A stretch of 64,000 nt of DNA, from positions 1,169,001-1,233,000 of the forward strand of contig NZ_CP014517.1 in assembly GCF_001577265.1 (NCBI RefSeq). The letters are read 5' to 3'. Below are positions 26,895 through 37,043 of the stretch, piece by piece. The first letter of the stretch is position 1. Every line of letters begins with the position of its first letter. The notes under the pieces are model-generated. The model worked only from the letters and a program-made list of their open reading frames with translations. It made no database searches and was not told where the DNA came from. Made by a program: the position numbers and the translations under genes. This DNA is from Variovorax sp. PAMC 28711. Its GTDB lineage: Bacteria; Pseudomonadota; Gammaproteobacteria; Burkholderiales; Burkholderiaceae_C.

Positions 26895-27509
26895 TCAGCC
26901 TGCCGTGCGCAGCTGCTCGGCGTTCTGCGCCATGTCAGCCGCTTCGACGACCTGCTGGATCGACAGCGACCCGGCGAGTTCGACATCGCCGGCCAGCACG
27001 CTCTGCAGCGCTTCCTGGCCCGTGCGCCCGGCCAGCCAGGCGAACGCCGAGGTGATCGACCCCCCGCCGAACTTCGCACGCAACGCCTTCGAAGCCGCGC
27101 GGCTGACCTCGGCGAACGCATCGTGGTCGGCGGCGGCCGAAGCCGCGCGAACGACGACGCAGAACGCCTCCAGCTTGTCCGCTTCGGTGCGCAACCGACG
27201 CGCCCTGGCCGCGCTCTGCGGCGCGGGTGAAACGAGCGCTGCTTCCAGCGCCTCGGTGAAAAACTGGAAATCGCGGCCCTCGGTCTCTTCGACGTGGGAA
27301 CGTGACACGACGACGACCGCGCGGCCGCGCGACCCGGAGGCACGCCCGGCGGCGGCCTGTGCAGCGTCTGCCTCGGCCGGTGCCCACGCCAGCAGCGGCG
27401 ACGACGGGCTGCCGTGCACCGCCCAGCGCCCGCCCGCGTTGAGGCAACGCACATAGCGATCGGGCGCGCCTTCCGGCAGCGAAAGAAACAGGGACGGTTG
27501 CGGTGCCAT
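26895..27509 (-). CDS. Protein of unknown function (204 aa)
   Basis: A 204-residue soluble protein without recognised family. It starts MAPQPSLFLSLPEGAPDRYVRCLNAGGRWAV and continues with an Ala/Arg-rich central helical region and a C-terminal part with SITSAFAWLAGRTGQEALQSVLAGDVELAGSLS. The ATG at 27509 was chosen because the longer in-frame extension is an arginine/serine-rich shadow of the next gene. It lies 10 bp downstream of the DUF3883-like gene and is probably co-transcribed with it. Confidence 0.6.
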   Translation of the reverse strand: MAPQPSLFLSLPEGAPDRYVRCLNAGGRWAVHGSPSSPLLAWAPAEADAAQAAAGRASGSRGRAVVVVSRSHVEETEGRDFQFFTEALEAALVSPAPQSAARARRLRTEADKLEAFCVVVRAASAAADHDAFAEVSRAASKALRAKFGGGSITSAFAWLAGRTGQEALQSVLAGDVELAGSLSIQQVVEAADMAQNAEQLRTAG

Positions 27510-27519
27510 CGCCTGTGGC

Positions 27520-28425
27520 CTACAGCGCGAGGCCCGGCGCCTTGTCGATCTCGTCGGGCTTGTAGAGCTTGTGCTGCGCGGCGGGGCCGATGGCGTCGGA
27601 CACGACGGCCAGGCGCCACGGGTCGCCCTTGCTGGCGCACGCGCGCTCCTCGCCGGTGAGCTGGAAGCTCGCCACGCCACGGGCAGTGCCCTTGACCGCG
27701 AGCTTGAGCAGCGTGTTGCCTTTCTTGTCGGCGACCTCGATGTCGTAGCCGAGCTTCTGGTCGACCACGTTGGCGGCCTTGTAGCCGTAGCCCGCGAAAT
27801 GCCGGGTGAGGTACTCCAGTGCCGCGGCCTGAACCGCCTCGGGCGACGCATCGCCCGCGGCGCTTTCGACCACGGGGGCAGGTACGCCGCCCCGCGCACG
27901 TGCGGCCTCGATGTCTTCGGCGGTGGGCGCCCAGCCGCGCGGGCCGCGGACCAGCACGGCGATCTTCAGGTCGGTGTCCCAGCTCGCGATGTGCCATTCG
28001 TGCTCATCGGGAATGCGCATCGACACCTTGGCGGCCTTGTCGGTCTCCAGATCGGCGATCGGCACGCGGTTGGTCTGCAGCACGGCCCGGACGCCCTGGC
28101 CCGCGTCGAGCGTGCGCTTGAGCAGGCCCAGACGGTCCTTGGCGCGCTGGATCTGCAACGCGCTGCGTTCGCCGCCATCGGTGCGGTGCTGTGCATCCAG
28201 CGATTCCAGATAAAACCAGTGCCCGTCGGCACTGAGGCTCACGTACTCGGCCCAGAGGGTGGCAATGACGTTGTCCCCGGTCGCCAGCCAGGCGGAGTCG
28301 GCGGCTTTCGTGCGCGCATCGAACACGCCCATCTTGGCGATGATTTCGACGGGCGTGCGCTTGTCGCCGAGCAGGCGCTTTTCATTGATGACCGCGAGCA
28401 CCGCGGGTTCGACTTCTTTGTCCAT
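27520..28425 (-). CDS. DUF3883-like protein
   Basis: A 301-residue soluble protein. The C-terminal 95 residues resemble DUF3883 (a PD-(D/E)XK nuclease-like fold often fused to defence helicases), with YGYKAANVVDQKLGYDIEVADKKG and LAVKGT. The usual acidic residue in the ExK position (E-V-K-G-T) is Ala here, so nuclease activity is doubtful. The N-terminal 190 residues have no recognised domain. I used the ATG at 28425 (MDKEVEPAVLAV) rather than the in-frame ATG at 28461. Confidence 0.62.
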   Translation of the reverse strand: MDKEVEPAVLAVINEKRLLGDKRTPVEIIAKMGVFDARTKAADSAWLATGDNVIATLWAEYVSLSADGHWFYLESLDAQHRTDGGERSALQIQRAKDRLGLLKRTLDAGQGVRAVLQTNRVPIADLETDKAAKVSMRIPDEHEWHIASWDTDLKIAVLVRGPRGWAPTAEDIEAARARGGVPAPVVESAAGDASPEAVQAAALEYLTRHFAGYGYKAANVVDQKLGYDIEVADKKGNTLLKLAVKGTARGVASFQLTGEERACASKGDPWRLAVVSDAIGPAAQHKLYKPDEIDKAPGLAL

Positions 28426-28508
28426 GGAGGGGAGGATTCTGGCGAGTGATGACCTCGGCAAGTATGCCGCGAAGTGCGCCGCTCCAAGCCTGACTAAACT
28501 GCGCCACG

Positions 28509-29270
28509 ATGAGCTTTCCCACCCGGCCGCAGCACGCGCCAGACCGTCTCGTTTCCCATTACCGGAGCGGCGACATCATCCGCAGCCGGAGCGTCGGCGC
28601 CCTCGTCCTCTCCAGCGTGCTCGATGTCCCCGCGCCGCCTTCACGGCTCGTGGCCGATTGGGAGCGCGAGACCGCGTCGCGCCTGGCGCTCGAACCCGGC
28701 GATGTCGAACCCCTGCCCATGGCCCGCGCCCGTGCGCGCTGGCCGGACTACGCGCGGTGCGTGCAGGCCGTCTCGGCGTGGACCCGCGCGCTCGGACTGG
28801 CAGAGGTGCTTGCAGAAAGCGACGTGGCCCTCATGACCTGTCGTGGCGCGCGCTATCACCACGACGCTGCGCAGTACGGCGATGCCGCCTTCTGCAATCT
28901 CTTCATGAGCGAAGACAGGAACCTCGATGTGCATTTTCCGAATACCGGGCAGCGCATTGCACTGGTTCGCGGGACCGCCCTGATTTTCGATACCGGTCAG
29001 CCGCACGCGGTCGTCGAGCGCGGCACCGAGCACTTCGATACGGCCGACTTCGCGCCGGCCAAAGACTGCACGCAAGTCCTCCTGACATGGGAGCTTCCGA
29101 TCGAGGACCCTCGGGTCGCGCGCGCACTTGGCATCGCCTTCGACACCGATCCATCGACGGCATCGCAGCTGGAAGAACAGCAAGTGAGGCTGGACGGCGC
29201 GCGGGTCGAGGTTTGCCCTCGGTCCGGTCAGTGGCGACCGGCCGACTACGGCGCGGAAACGAGCACGTAG
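28509..29270 (+). CDS. Possible 2-oxoglutarate/Fe(II)-oxygenase-like protein
   Basis: A 253-residue protein of no named family. The centre contains CRGARYHHDAAQYGDAAFCNLF and, about 50 residues later, GTALIFDTGQPHAVVERG. The HxD-like HHD and the distal His are arranged as in double-stranded beta-helix Fe(II)/2-oxoglutarate oxygenases. This is a pattern-based inference and substrate and activity are unknown. It diverges from the DUF3883-like gene and overlaps the convergent phytochelatin synthase gene by 25 bp. Confidence 0.55.
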   Translation: MSFPTRPQHAPDRLVSHYRSGDIIRSRSVGALVLSSVLDVPAPPSRLVADWERETASRLALEPGDVEPLPMARARARWPDYARCVQAVSAWTRALGLAEVLAESDVALMTCRGARYHHDAAQYGDAAFCNLFMSEDRNLDVHFPNTGQRIALVRGTALIFDTGQPHAVVERGTEHFDTADFAPAKDCTQVLLTWELPIEDPRVARALGIAFDTDPSTASQLEEQQVRLDGARVEVCPRSGQWRPADYGAETST

Positions 29271-30124
29271 CCGCGGTTTTCGACCGTGTCGAACGTGCGC
29301 ATGCCCTTGACCAGCACGGCCGTCGGCATCCACACCCAGCCTGCTGCCGCCGGATTGACATCGAGCACGAGGAACGAATCGGACACGGCGTCGTACGCCC
29401 CGAGCGGCGAAATGTGCCCGCCGCCCTTTTGCCCGACGGCTTCGCGCCGGTAATTGACGACCACGTAGTCGCCGCCTCGTGCGAGGTTGGCGACCAGGTC
29501 GCCGCGAATGGCCTGCTCCGGCATCGCATCGTCGACGACCACGACGCGCGTGGCGAGCGCGTTCCCGCGCAGCATGGCGTCGAACTGCCGCAACTGGTAG
29601 CCGAAGTCCCGCACCTGCTTGCCGCCGATGACGACCGGTTCGCCGAGCACCTGCGCACGTGTCTTTTGGCCCTTGTCGATCACGCTGTCCTGCGTGAAGC
29701 GCGGCACGATCGGGTCGGCGCCCGGTGGCAAGAACTGCACATCGCTGCTGCGCAACCGCGTGTGGTCGCGGGGCAGGTCGGCGCGCTGCCCGTACACCGT
29801 GTTGAGCACGATCGCCGCCGATGTCGGCCCGCAGAACGCACCGTTGTACTGCGGTTCGAACTGGTTGGCGAGCGTGGCGAAATCCACCTTGGCACGAGAG
29901 CGTGCCAGACGCGCAACGCCTTCGTCGGACGAAAACGGAACAAGCGCCGCGGACGCGTTCGCCGCTGCGCTCGTGGTCGCGCTTGCCGCGCTCGCCGTGG
30001 AATCCGCCGTGGTCGCGCCGCCGACGGCGCAGCCCGACAACAGCGCTGCCGCCGCAAGCAAGCCTGCGGCGGCAGCGCGTCGGGTTGGGAGCAAACGGAC
30101 GATGTCGAAGCGGTCGAGGTTCAT
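29246..30124 (-). CDS. Phytochelatin synthase family lipoprotein
   Basis: A 292-residue member of the phytochelatin synthase family, which cleaves glutathione or joins gamma-Glu-Cys units. The catalytic triad is visible: Cys98 in QYNGAFCGPTS, His237 in KGGGHISPLGAYD and Asp255 in FLVLDVN. The His-Asp spacing of 18 equals that of the plant and Nostoc enzymes. Unlike most homologues it begins with a lipoprotein signal (LLSGC, Cys32) preceded by TRR and followed by a Ser/Ala/Thr-rich linker. It would therefore act in the periplasm. The start is ATG 30124. Confidence 0.82.
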   Translation of the reverse strand: MNLDRFDIVRLLPTRRAAAAGLLAAAALLSGCAVGGATTADSTASAASATTSAAANASAALVPFSSDEGVARLARSRAKVDFATLANQFEPQYNGAFCGPTSAAIVLNTVYGQRADLPRDHTRLRSSDVQFLPPGADPIVPRFTQDSVIDKGQKTRAQVLGEPVVIGGKQVRDFGYQLRQFDAMLRGNALATRVVVVDDAMPEQAIRGDLVANLARGGDYVVVNYRREAVGQKGGGHISPLGAYDAVSDSFLVLDVNPAAAGWVWMPTAVLVKGMRTFDTVENRGYVLVSAP

Positions 30125-30244
30125 GGCCTGAGGGTACGCCGTCACGAAGGTATGCACAGCCGAAGTCGCCGATCGAATGCCGGGCAGCGGCGCGTCGAAG
30201 TTCAAGACGCGGCGGGCCTGTGGTCCCTTGTTGCTATCGCCGAG

Positions 30245-33200
30245 CTACTTCACCAGTTCCATCAGCTTCCCGAAGCTGTCCACCACGTCGTACTTCACGT
30301 TCTCAGGCGCGAACTTGCGGTTGATTTCTTCGAAGAACTTGCGGGCGCACTGGATCTTGGTGGCTTCGATCGGCCGTAAATCCATCGACGACATCGAGCC
30401 CTTGGTCTCAGCGACGAAGTACACGTGCTTGACCGCACCTTCTTGGAAGGAAATGGCCCAGTCGGGGTTGTAGTCACCGACAGGCGTCGGGATCAGAAAA
30501 CCCCTCGGCAGCTTGGCGTAGACCACGACCTCCTTGCAGGTGTCCAGTTCCGTCACAAAGTCGCGCTCGACCTTGGAATCGGTCAGGACGAAGTCGTAGA
30601 TGTGGCGCGTGAGCTTCTCGCCCGCTTTGCTGAAGTCCTGCTTGGTCTGGCCGGTGGTGAAGATGTCCAGATCGAAGCGGCCATCCACGGCGTCATAGGC
30701 CAGGTGCTCGATGATCACCGTGGCCTTCTGTTCGTTGATCAGACGGATCGCCTCGGCAATGAAGTTCTCCGGATTGGTCTTGAACTGTGCGAACACAGCG
30801 ACGTTGATGCCTTTCAGAATCTCGACCACGGTGCGTCGGGTCAGCAATGTGCCTTCGGCCAGTTTGCCCACCAGGTCGTACTTCACGGCCGACTGGATGG
30901 AATACGCGTTCGTCTCGGTCTCAGTCGCTTTGAGGACGAAAGCGCCGCCTTCCTTGAGACCGTCATAGGTCACCTGTGCCGCCTGCTCACCCTTCTGGAT
31001 GGTGTATTGCAACGGGGTCACCCGAAGTTCGTCGTCCATGGCCTGCACGGCCTTCTGCACCAGTTCGGCGGAATCGAAGGACACGCTGTATGCCGCCTTG
31101 CGGTTGATGCGGTTCCACAGCGCCTTGAATTCCTGCTTGTCGAAGTTGGCGTTCGTCTCCAGCTTCTTGGCCTTGCGTCCATCTTCCGGCACCATCAACT
31201 GGCCTTCGCTGAACACGCTGTCGATCAGCTTGAACACCGGCTCCGCCAGCGGCATCAGTTCGTCCGGCAGTGGCGCGAGCGTGCCGTCTGCCTTGGCTTC
31301 GTGATACTTCGCCGTGATGGTGCGCTTCTTGTCGACGTAGCCGTTCTGGATCAGATAGAACTCGATGTCCGTCGCCTGGTCGTCGGAAACGGTCACCGTG
31401 CCGTCCGCCGTGGTCAGCACCTTGCCTGCGAAATACGCCTTGTCAGCCACCTTGGGCCGCGCCGACAGCGAATCGCTGATGTCCCGCTGCAGTGCGGCCA
31501 CGAAGTCCTTGTAGCTCTCGCTCGCCACCACGGTCAGCACGTTCACGTCGTGCACGGTGGCGGGGTTGTCCATGCGATCGCCCGTCTGGTTCACCGACAG
31601 GCGAAGGCCACGCCCCACCTCTTGTCGACGGGAGATGGTGTTGTCGCTGTGCTTCAGCGCGCAGATCACAAAGACGTTCGGGTTGTCCCAACCCTCGCGC
31701 AGGGCCGAATGCGAAAAGATGAAGCGCACATTCTTCCTGCTGCGCGTGACCTCGTCATCATTGACCGCCGGCCATGAGAGCAGCGCTTCCTTGTCCTTCA
31801 AGATCAGGTCGTACGCGTCCACGTCGTTGGACCGACCCGCGTTTTCCCCGCGCTTCTCCATGTCCGGATCGGTGAGCCGCTTGGTCTTCTTGTCGATGGA
31901 GAAATAGCCGCTGTGCGTGCGGGCCGCGTCAATGCCCTTGAGGTAGCGCATGTACGGGCTGTCCTCCAGCTCCAGCACGTCGTTGAGCTGCTGGTTGTAT
32001 TCCTCCTCGAAGATGCGCGCGTACTCACCCTTTTCGTCTGCTGCCGCGTAGTCGCGGTACTTGCTCACCTCGTCGATGAAGAACAGCGTGAGCACCTTCA
32101 CGCCCTGCGCAAACAACGCCTCTTCCTTGTCGAAGTGCGCGCGGATGGCCTCCCGTATCTGGATGCGGCGCAAGACCGCCTCGTTCACGTCACCGTAGGC
32201 ATCGCCGACCATCAGCTCCACGCCGTTGGCAAAACTCAAGGTGTCGGTGTTGGCGTTGATGTCTGAAACGACGAAGCCCTGGTACTGGTTCAGTTCCTCC
32301 GACAGCACAAACAGATTGCTGCCCTTGCCGATCTTGCGCACCACACGCTTGATCTCGCCGTTGGCCAGCTTCTGCTCGAATTCGACCCGCGCCTCGGGCG
32401 GCTTCTTGGTCGAGATGTCGATGGACTGCAGGTACAAATAGGCGTTGGTGCCGGCCAAGCCTTTGACCGCGATGCCGCGCACAGCGATTTTCTTCACCAG
32501 CTTTTGGTTGTAAGCATCCAGTGCGTCCAGCCGATGGATTTTGTTGTGCGTCGTCTTGTGGGTGGCCGAGTAGCGCAGCACCATCAGCGGCTTGAAGTTG
32601 ACCAGCGAGTCCAGTGTCTTGCCGCCCTCCATCTTCTGCGGCTCATCCAGGATCAGCACCGGCCGGTTGGCGCTGATCACGTCGATCGGGCGGCGGCTCT
32701 GGAAGTCGTCCAGCTCTTCATAGATGCGCCGCGCGTCCTGCCCGGTGGCATTGAACGCCTGCACGTTGATCACCATCACGTTGATGCCCGCGTCCGATGA
32801 GAAGCTCTCCAAGTAGTGCAGCTGCTTGGAGTTGTAGATGAAGAAGCGCGCCTTCTTCTGGTAGATCTCCAAAAAGTGCTCGGCCGTGATCTCCAGCGAC
32901 TTCGCCACCCCTTCGCGGATGGCGATGCTGGGCACGACGATGATGAACTTGCTCCAGCCATACAGCTTGTTCAGCTCGAAGATCGTGCGGATGTAGCAGT
33001 AAGTCTTGCCCGTGCCGGTCTCCATCTCCACATCCAGATTCACCTTGGCCACCTTGGTCTTGACGAGTGCGGTGGACTGCGGCAGGTTCTGCTGGCGCTG
33101 CACCTGCTGAATGTTCGTCAGCAAGTCCATCTCGGACAGGGCGATGTCGGCATTGCGGAACGCCGCTTCCGTGTCTTGTTCGGCCACACCGACCGGGTCG

Positions 33201-33361
33201 AGCGGCAGCGCCGCTTGCGGGCTGGCGGGCCGGGCTGGCTGCGCGCCAAGGTCCAGCCGGTAGCGGATGCCGCCATGCGCGGCCATCTGGCCCTTGAAGC
33301 AGTCCACCACCGCCTGCACCGCAGCCAGTTGGTAGGCCTGAGTTTTGAATTTGAGCTTCAT
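30245..33361 (-). CDS. Type III restriction endonuclease subunit (Res)
   Basis: A 1038-residue Res-type protein: a superfamily 2 helicase with a C-terminal nuclease. Seen are Walker A METGTGKT (residues 113-120), the DExx box as LILDEPQ (237-242), motif III RYSATHK, motif [11 protein letters not shown], and a PD-(D/E)XK endonuclease with PD at 966-967 and AETKG at 984-988. Type III Res proteins need a Mod methyltransferase for recognition and modification. No mod gene exists in the window; it was probably lost with the deletion at the IS21 element. The reading frame itself is intact. Confidence 0.9.
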   Translation of the reverse strand: MKLKFKTQAYQLAAVQAVVDCFKGQMAAHGGIRYRLDLGAQPARPASPQAALPLDPVGVAEQDTEAAFRNADIALSEMDLLTNIQQVQRQQNLPQSTALVKTKVAKVNLDVEMETGTGKTYCYIRTIFELNKLYGWSKFIIVVPSIAIREGVAKSLEITAEHFLEIYQKKARFFIYNSKQLHYLESFSSDAGINVMVINVQAFNATGQDARRIYEELDDFQSRRPIDVISANRPVLILDEPQKMEGGKTLDSLVNFKPLMVLRYSATHKTTHNKIHRLDALDAYNQKLVKKIAVRGIAVKGLAGTNAYLYLQSIDISTKKPPEARVEFEQKLANGEIKRVVRKIGKGSNLFVLSEELNQYQGFVVSDINANTDTLSFANGVELMVGDAYGDVNEAVLRRIQIREAIRAHFDKEEALFAQGVKVLTLFFIDEVSKYRDYAAADEKGEYARIFEEEYNQQLNDVLELEDSPYMRYLKGIDAARTHSGYFSIDKKTKRLTDPDMEKRGENAGRSNDVDAYDLILKDKEALLSWPAVNDDEVTRSRKNVRFIFSHSALREGWDNPNVFVICALKHSDNTISRRQEVGRGLRLSVNQTGDRMDNPATVHDVNVLTVVASESYKDFVAALQRDISDSLSARPKVADKAYFAGKVLTTADGTVTVSDDQATDIEFYLIQNGYVDKKRTITAKYHEAKADGTLAPLPDELMPLAEPVFKLIDSVFSEGQLMVPEDGRKAKKLETNANFDKQEFKALWNRINRKAAYSVSFDSAELVQKAVQAMDDELRVTPLQYTIQKGEQAAQVTYDGLKEGGAFVLKATETETNAYSIQSAVKYDLVGKLAEGTLLTRRTVVEILKGINVAVFAQFKTNPENFIAEAIRLINEQKATVIIEHLAYDAVDGRFDLDIFTTGQTKQDFSKAGEKLTRHIYDFVLTDSKVERDFVTELDTCKEVVVYAKLPRGFLIPTPVGDYNPDWAISFQEGAVKHVYFVAETKGSMSSMDLRPIEATKIQCARKFFEEINRKFAPENVKYDVVDSFGKLMELVK

Positions 33362-33371
33362 GCGATGGGTT

Positions 33372-33409
33372 TTCTCTGCAATTTTCTGCGCCGAGTTGTC
33401 TGCAGAGAA
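33372..33409 (-). promoter_or_regulatory. Inverted repeat in the res leader
   Basis: Arms TTCTCTGCA (33372-33380) and TGCAGAGAA (33401-33409) form an inverted repeat that ends 10 bp before the res ATG. A third, direct copy of TTCTCTGCA lies at 33490-33498 inside the 3' end of the upstream gene. The repeat could be an operator or an RNA hairpin covering the res translation start. The 118-bp gap is clearly richer in AT than its surroundings. Confidence 0.4.
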
Positions 33410-33479
33410 TCGTAAGTTATTGATTTGAAAGAGATTTCGTCAGAAAAAGGAGGCGCGCAGCCGACTTTTTCTCTACATA

Positions 33480-34418
33480 TCAAAGGGTTTTCTCTGCAAG
33501 CGTCCACTGCGGCTTGCGATCGCTGCCCTTGTTCACCACCTCGCCTCTACGCCTGAGCTTTGTAAGCAGGTAGCTGATCTTGGTGATCTTCTGCACCTCG
33601 TCCAGCCCGTCGCTGAGCTTGGGCATCAAAAGCCGATTGATCTCCTCGCGAGTGGCCTGACCAAACTGCCGCAGGTAGTCCAACACCAACTTGGCATAGA
33701 ACTCATCGTCCTGCGCCCGCGTGCGGATGTACTCCGCCTTGCCGGTGGTCGCTTTTGCGATGGCAGCCGACACATGGAAGTTGGGTTTTCGACCCTCAAT
33801 CAGTCCCCTGCGCTTCAGGCGAGCGACCGCATCGTCAGGGATTGCCAACTTCTTTTGCACACGGTCCAGCGCCAGCACATCGGCCAGCGGCAAGTCGGTA
33901 TTGAGCATCAGCATCTGGGTGTAAACCGGGTCCACCACGCCGCCATAAATCGTGAGCCGAACCGCAGCGGGATCTGACAAGTCGTAGTCAGGCATGGGCA
34001 AGTAGCGCTTGGCCTGCGACAGATGCATGTCATGAATGCCAAAACCCATTTTGTCAATCATGTTCAGGCCCGACATCGCCTCTACCAAAAAGGCGTTGCG
34101 GTAACGGCGCGGCAGCCTCTCGCCCAGGCGGTAGTCGTCCGGCTGGCCCTCAAAAAAGCCACCCTCGTTCTCAAAAATCAACCGGTCCGGCTTCTCGACC
34201 ACCACGATGCGGCCATGGCGCGTGTAGTCCTGGTGGGCAATGCAGTTGTGCAAAGCCTCCAACACCATCTTCTGGTCGTATTTGGAAATTTCGTGCGGCA
34301 CCAACTGCCCATTTGGCAGCAAGCGCAACTGGATGTTGCGAATCTTCTGGTACAGCGCTGTCGTGTTCAGCAAAAACGGCGCTCCGAAGTGTTCGTAGGC
34401 CCGCTCAGGGCCATCGAG
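33480..34418 (-). pseudogene. AlbA/Schlafen-like ATP-binding regulator, N-terminus removed by IS21
   Basis: The remaining 312 codons are the C-terminal half of the AlbA_2/ATP-dependent helicase RecG-like family (ALHNCIAHQDYTRHGRIVVVEKPDRLIFENEGGF, then winged-helix segments to the stop). The family's N-terminal AlbA_2 domain of about 200 residues is missing. Native homology stops exactly at the IS21 end (34418/34419). The open frame runs on to 34715 through IS sequence, but those codons are unrelated. The gene lies between the truncated helicase and res and was probably part of the same defence operon. Confidence 0.85.
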
Positions 34419-34447
34419 TGTCGGCGCCGGTTCAACTTTGACCCACC
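34419..34447 (+). repeat. IS21 left terminal inverted repeat
   Basis: Begins TGTCGGCGCCGG and ends TTTGACCCACC. It pairs with 37015-37043 at 23 of 29 positions. Confidence 0.85.
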
Positions 34448-34617
34448 CTGCCGTTTGAACTTTGACCCGGGGATGGAAGCCGGCATCGTGGATGCCGGCT
34501 GTGCATAACTCTACCGTCTTCGTCCTTTCCCGGTTTCCTTTCTGATGACTGATCGCTTGCACGAAGAAGGCGCGAAGGGCGAAGCCCGCAGCGCCTTGTC
34601 CCCTTCTGCGGTGTTGC

Positions 34618-35409
34618 TCAACCGGCGTTTCCAGCCGACGCCTTTCGCTCCTGCTCACGAGCTTTGATGCGCTTCTTCGAGTTGGCAGTGGCGTGCGTGA
34701 TCCGGTAACTGTCATTGCCCGTCTCCACGATGTGGCAGTGGTGCGTGAGCCGGTCCAGCAATGCTGTCGTCATCTTTGGATCCACGAACACACTGCTCCA
34801 TTCAGCGAAGTCCAGGTTGGTCGTCACCACGACGCTGGTGTGCTCGTACAGCTTTGAGAGCAGGTGGAACAGCAATGCCCCGCCGGCCTGGCTGAAGGGC
34901 AGGTATCCCATCTCGTCGAGCACCACCGCGTCCAGGCGCAGCAGGCTCGCCGCAATGCGCCCCGCTTTGCCCTGGGCCTTCTCCTGCTCGAGTGCGTTCA
35001 CCAAGTCGACGGTCGAGTAGAAGCGCACACGCTTGCCATGCTGCGTGATGCCCGCCACGCCGATGGCGGTCGCCAGATGGCTCTTGCCCGTGCCGGGGCC
35101 ACCCACCAACACGACGTTGTGCGCCTCGTCGGTGAAGGCCATTTCGGCCAGTTGCAGCACGAGCTTGCGGTCGACCGCCGAGACCTCGAAGTCGAATCCT
35201 GCAAGGTCCCGGTGCACAGGGAACTTCGCCGCGTTCATCTGGTGGGTCACCGAGCGCGTGGCGCGCTCGGTCGTCTCGGCACGCAGCATCTGCTCGACCA
35301 GCCAGCGCGAACGCTCCAGCTCGGTGTTGTCCTGCTCCATCAGATCGGCCCAGGTTCCCGCCATGCCGTGCAGGCGCAGCGTCTTGAGTTCGGCGATGAC
35401 GTCACGCAT
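34618..35409 (-). CDS. istB: IS21 transposition helper ATPase IstB
   Basis: IstB is the AAA+ helper protein that directs IS21 transposition with IstA. The 263-residue product has Walker [10 protein letters not shown] (about residue 102), Walker [12 protein letters not shown] and a C-terminal [18 protein letters not shown] segment. It overlaps istA by 8 bp and is complete. Confidence 0.95.
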   Translation of the reverse strand: MRDVIAELKTLRLHGMAGTWADLMEQDNTELERSRWLVEQMLRAETTERATRSVTHQMNAAKFPVHRDLAGFDFEVSAVDRKLVLQLAEMAFTDEAHNVVLVGGPGTGKSHLATAIGVAGITQHGKRVRFYSTVDLVNALEQEKAQGKAGRIAASLLRLDAVVLDEMGYLPFSQAGGALLFHLLSKLYEHTSVVVTTNLDFAEWSSVFVDPKMTTALLDRLTHHCHIVETGNDSYRITHATANSKKRIKAREQERKASAGNAG

Positions 35410-36934
35410 GACCGGCCTCCCTTATCTTGTTCAAGTCGCGCAGCCGGTCGTAGCGAGCCGTGTCGGCGATCGGCGGCGTCAGCACCTGCAGCGACGTCTC
35501 GACGTTCTCTGGCCGCGGCGCCGAGTTCAAACGCGCGAGTACGTTGATGACGTGTTCGACGCTCACACGCCCGGAGGGCGGTGCACCGTCCAGCGCCAGC
35601 TCTACGGCCACCAGCACCGCCTCCAGTCCGGCCGTCGGCACCAAGGCCAGCACCCGGGCCATCAGCCGGTCGCCTCCGCTCTCGCGCAAGAGTGCACGAC
35701 GCAACCGCTGCAATGATTCGGGCAGATCGGTGAACGGTGCGCCATTGCGCAACGCGCCTGGCTTCCTCTGCACCAGCGGCACATAGTGCTGCCAGTCGTA
35801 GCGCGTCTTGCTCTTGTCCGTCAGACGCTCATGCTCGGCCACGACACCGTCGCCAGCGACCACCGTCACGCGCGTCGGGTACAGGTGCGTGCTGACCATC
35901 TGCCCGGCCAACTCGCATGGCACCGAGTAGCGGTTGCGCGCTACCGACACCAAGCAGGTGCTGCTCACCCGGGCCACCTCCTCGACGTAGCCATCGAACG
36001 CGGCCGGCATCGGCATCAACTGCACCCGCTCGTGCTCGAGCATTTCGGCAACGCTGAACTGCTTGTGCTCGGGATGCCGGACTTCTTCCCACAGCGCCCG
36101 GCAGCGTTCCCCCAGCCAGGCGTTGAGCTCGTCGAAGCTGGCGAAGCGCCGCTCACGCGCGTCGATCCAGATGCGCCGGCGGCTGTCCTGGACGTTCTTC
36201 TCCACCACACCCTTCTCCCAGCCCGAAGCGACGTTGCAGAAGTCCGGGTCGTACAGGTAATGCGCGCACATCACCGCGAAGCGCGCGTTGACGGTGCGGC
36301 CCTTGCCCTTGTGCACCTTGTCCACGGCGGTCTTCATGTTGTCGTAGATGCCGCGACGCGCCACACCGCCGAGCGCCGCGAAGGAGCGCGTGTGCGCATC
36401 GAACAGCATCTCGTGGCCCTGGCTCGGGTACGCCACCAGCCAGAACGCGCGGCTCGCGCACAGCTTCATGTGCGACACCTGCAGCTTGCGGTACAGGCCC
36501 CCGATGACCAGCGACTCGTCGCTCCAGTCGAACTGGAACGCCTCGCCCAGCTCGAAGGTCAACGGCACGAATGCCTTGCCGATTGCAACGCCGCCCTGGC
36601 TGGCGCGCCATGTACGAATGAAGTCCGTCAGTTGCGTGTAGCCGCCTTCGTAGCCCGCCGCGGCGATCTGCTGAAGCAGTGCCTTGGCAGTTCGCCGTTC
36701 CTTCCTTGGGCGGCGCGCATCGGCCAGCAGCGCCATCTTGATCGTTTCGATGAACGGCGCCAGCTTCGTCGCCGCCGGGCGGCGACGGTACTTCGGTGGC
36801 TGCGCCACCGGCGTTCGCAGGTACTTCCTCACCGTGTTGCGCGACAGGCTCGTCGCCCTCACGATCTCGCGCACCGACTTCTTCTCGCGGTGGTGCATCC
36901 GCAGGACCTTGCCAATCATGGCCATGGTGATCAC
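35402..36934 (-). CDS. istA: IS21 family transposase IstA
   Basis: The 510-residue transposase has an N-terminal helix-turn-helix ([18 protein letters not shown]) and a DDE catalytic core. The acidic residues are visible in [18 protein letters not shown] and [10 protein letters not shown]-terminal beta domain follows ([14 protein letters not shown]). It is full length, so the element could still be active. Confidence 0.95.
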   Translation of the reverse strand: MITMAMIGKVLRMHHREKKSVREIVRATSLSRNTVRKYLRTPVAQPPKYRRRPAATKLAPFIETIKMALLADARRPRKERRTAKALLQQIAAAGYEGGYTQLTDFIRTWRASQGGVAIGKAFVPLTFELGEAFQFDWSDESLVIGGLYRKLQVSHMKLCASRAFWLVAYPSQGHEMLFDAHTRSFAALGGVARRGIYDNMKTAVDKVHKGKGRTVNARFAVMCAHYLYDPDFCNVASGWEKGVVEKNVQDSRRRIWIDARERRFASFDELNAWLGERCRALWEEVRHPEHKQFSVAEMLEHERVQLMPMPAAFDGYVEEVARVSSTCLVSVARNRYSVPCELAGQMVSTHLYPTRVTVVAGDGVVAEHERLTDKSKTRYDWQHYVPLVQRKPGALRNGAPFTDLPESLQRLRRALLRESGGDRLMARVLALVPTAGLEAVLVAVELALDGAPPSGRVSVEHVINVLARLNSAPRPENVETSLQVLTPPIADTARYDRLRDLNKIREAGHA

Positions 36935-37014
36935 TCCTCATACCCCCGCCGCTTAAAAAAGCAGCAGGGTAGGCTGAACACCCGGGTCAAATTTGAAGCG
37001 GCACAACCCTCACA

Positions 37015-37043
37015 GGTGGGTCAATTTTCGGCCGGCGCCAACA
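37015..37043 (-). repeat. IS21 right terminal inverted repeat
   Basis: On the minus strand it begins TGTTGGCGCCGG and ends ATTGACCCACC. It forms the outer end against the truncated helicase gene. Confidence 0.85.

Larger units (their letters stand above)
34419..37043 (-). mobile_element. IS21-family insertion sequence, 2,625 bp
   Basis: The element carries istA and istB and ends in 29-bp imperfect inverted repeats (23 of 29 positions match) starting TGT and containing GGCGCCGG and TTGACCCACC. A second internal copy of the repeat core (TTTGAACTTTGACCC / TTCAAATTTGACCC) lies inside each end at about 34454 and 36983, as is usual for IS21. A 9-bp stem-loop at 34478-34500 follows istB. Flanks at 34418 and 37044 show no 4-8-bp direct repeat and belong to two different truncated genes, so a deletion accompanied or followed the insertion. 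Confidence 0.93.
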
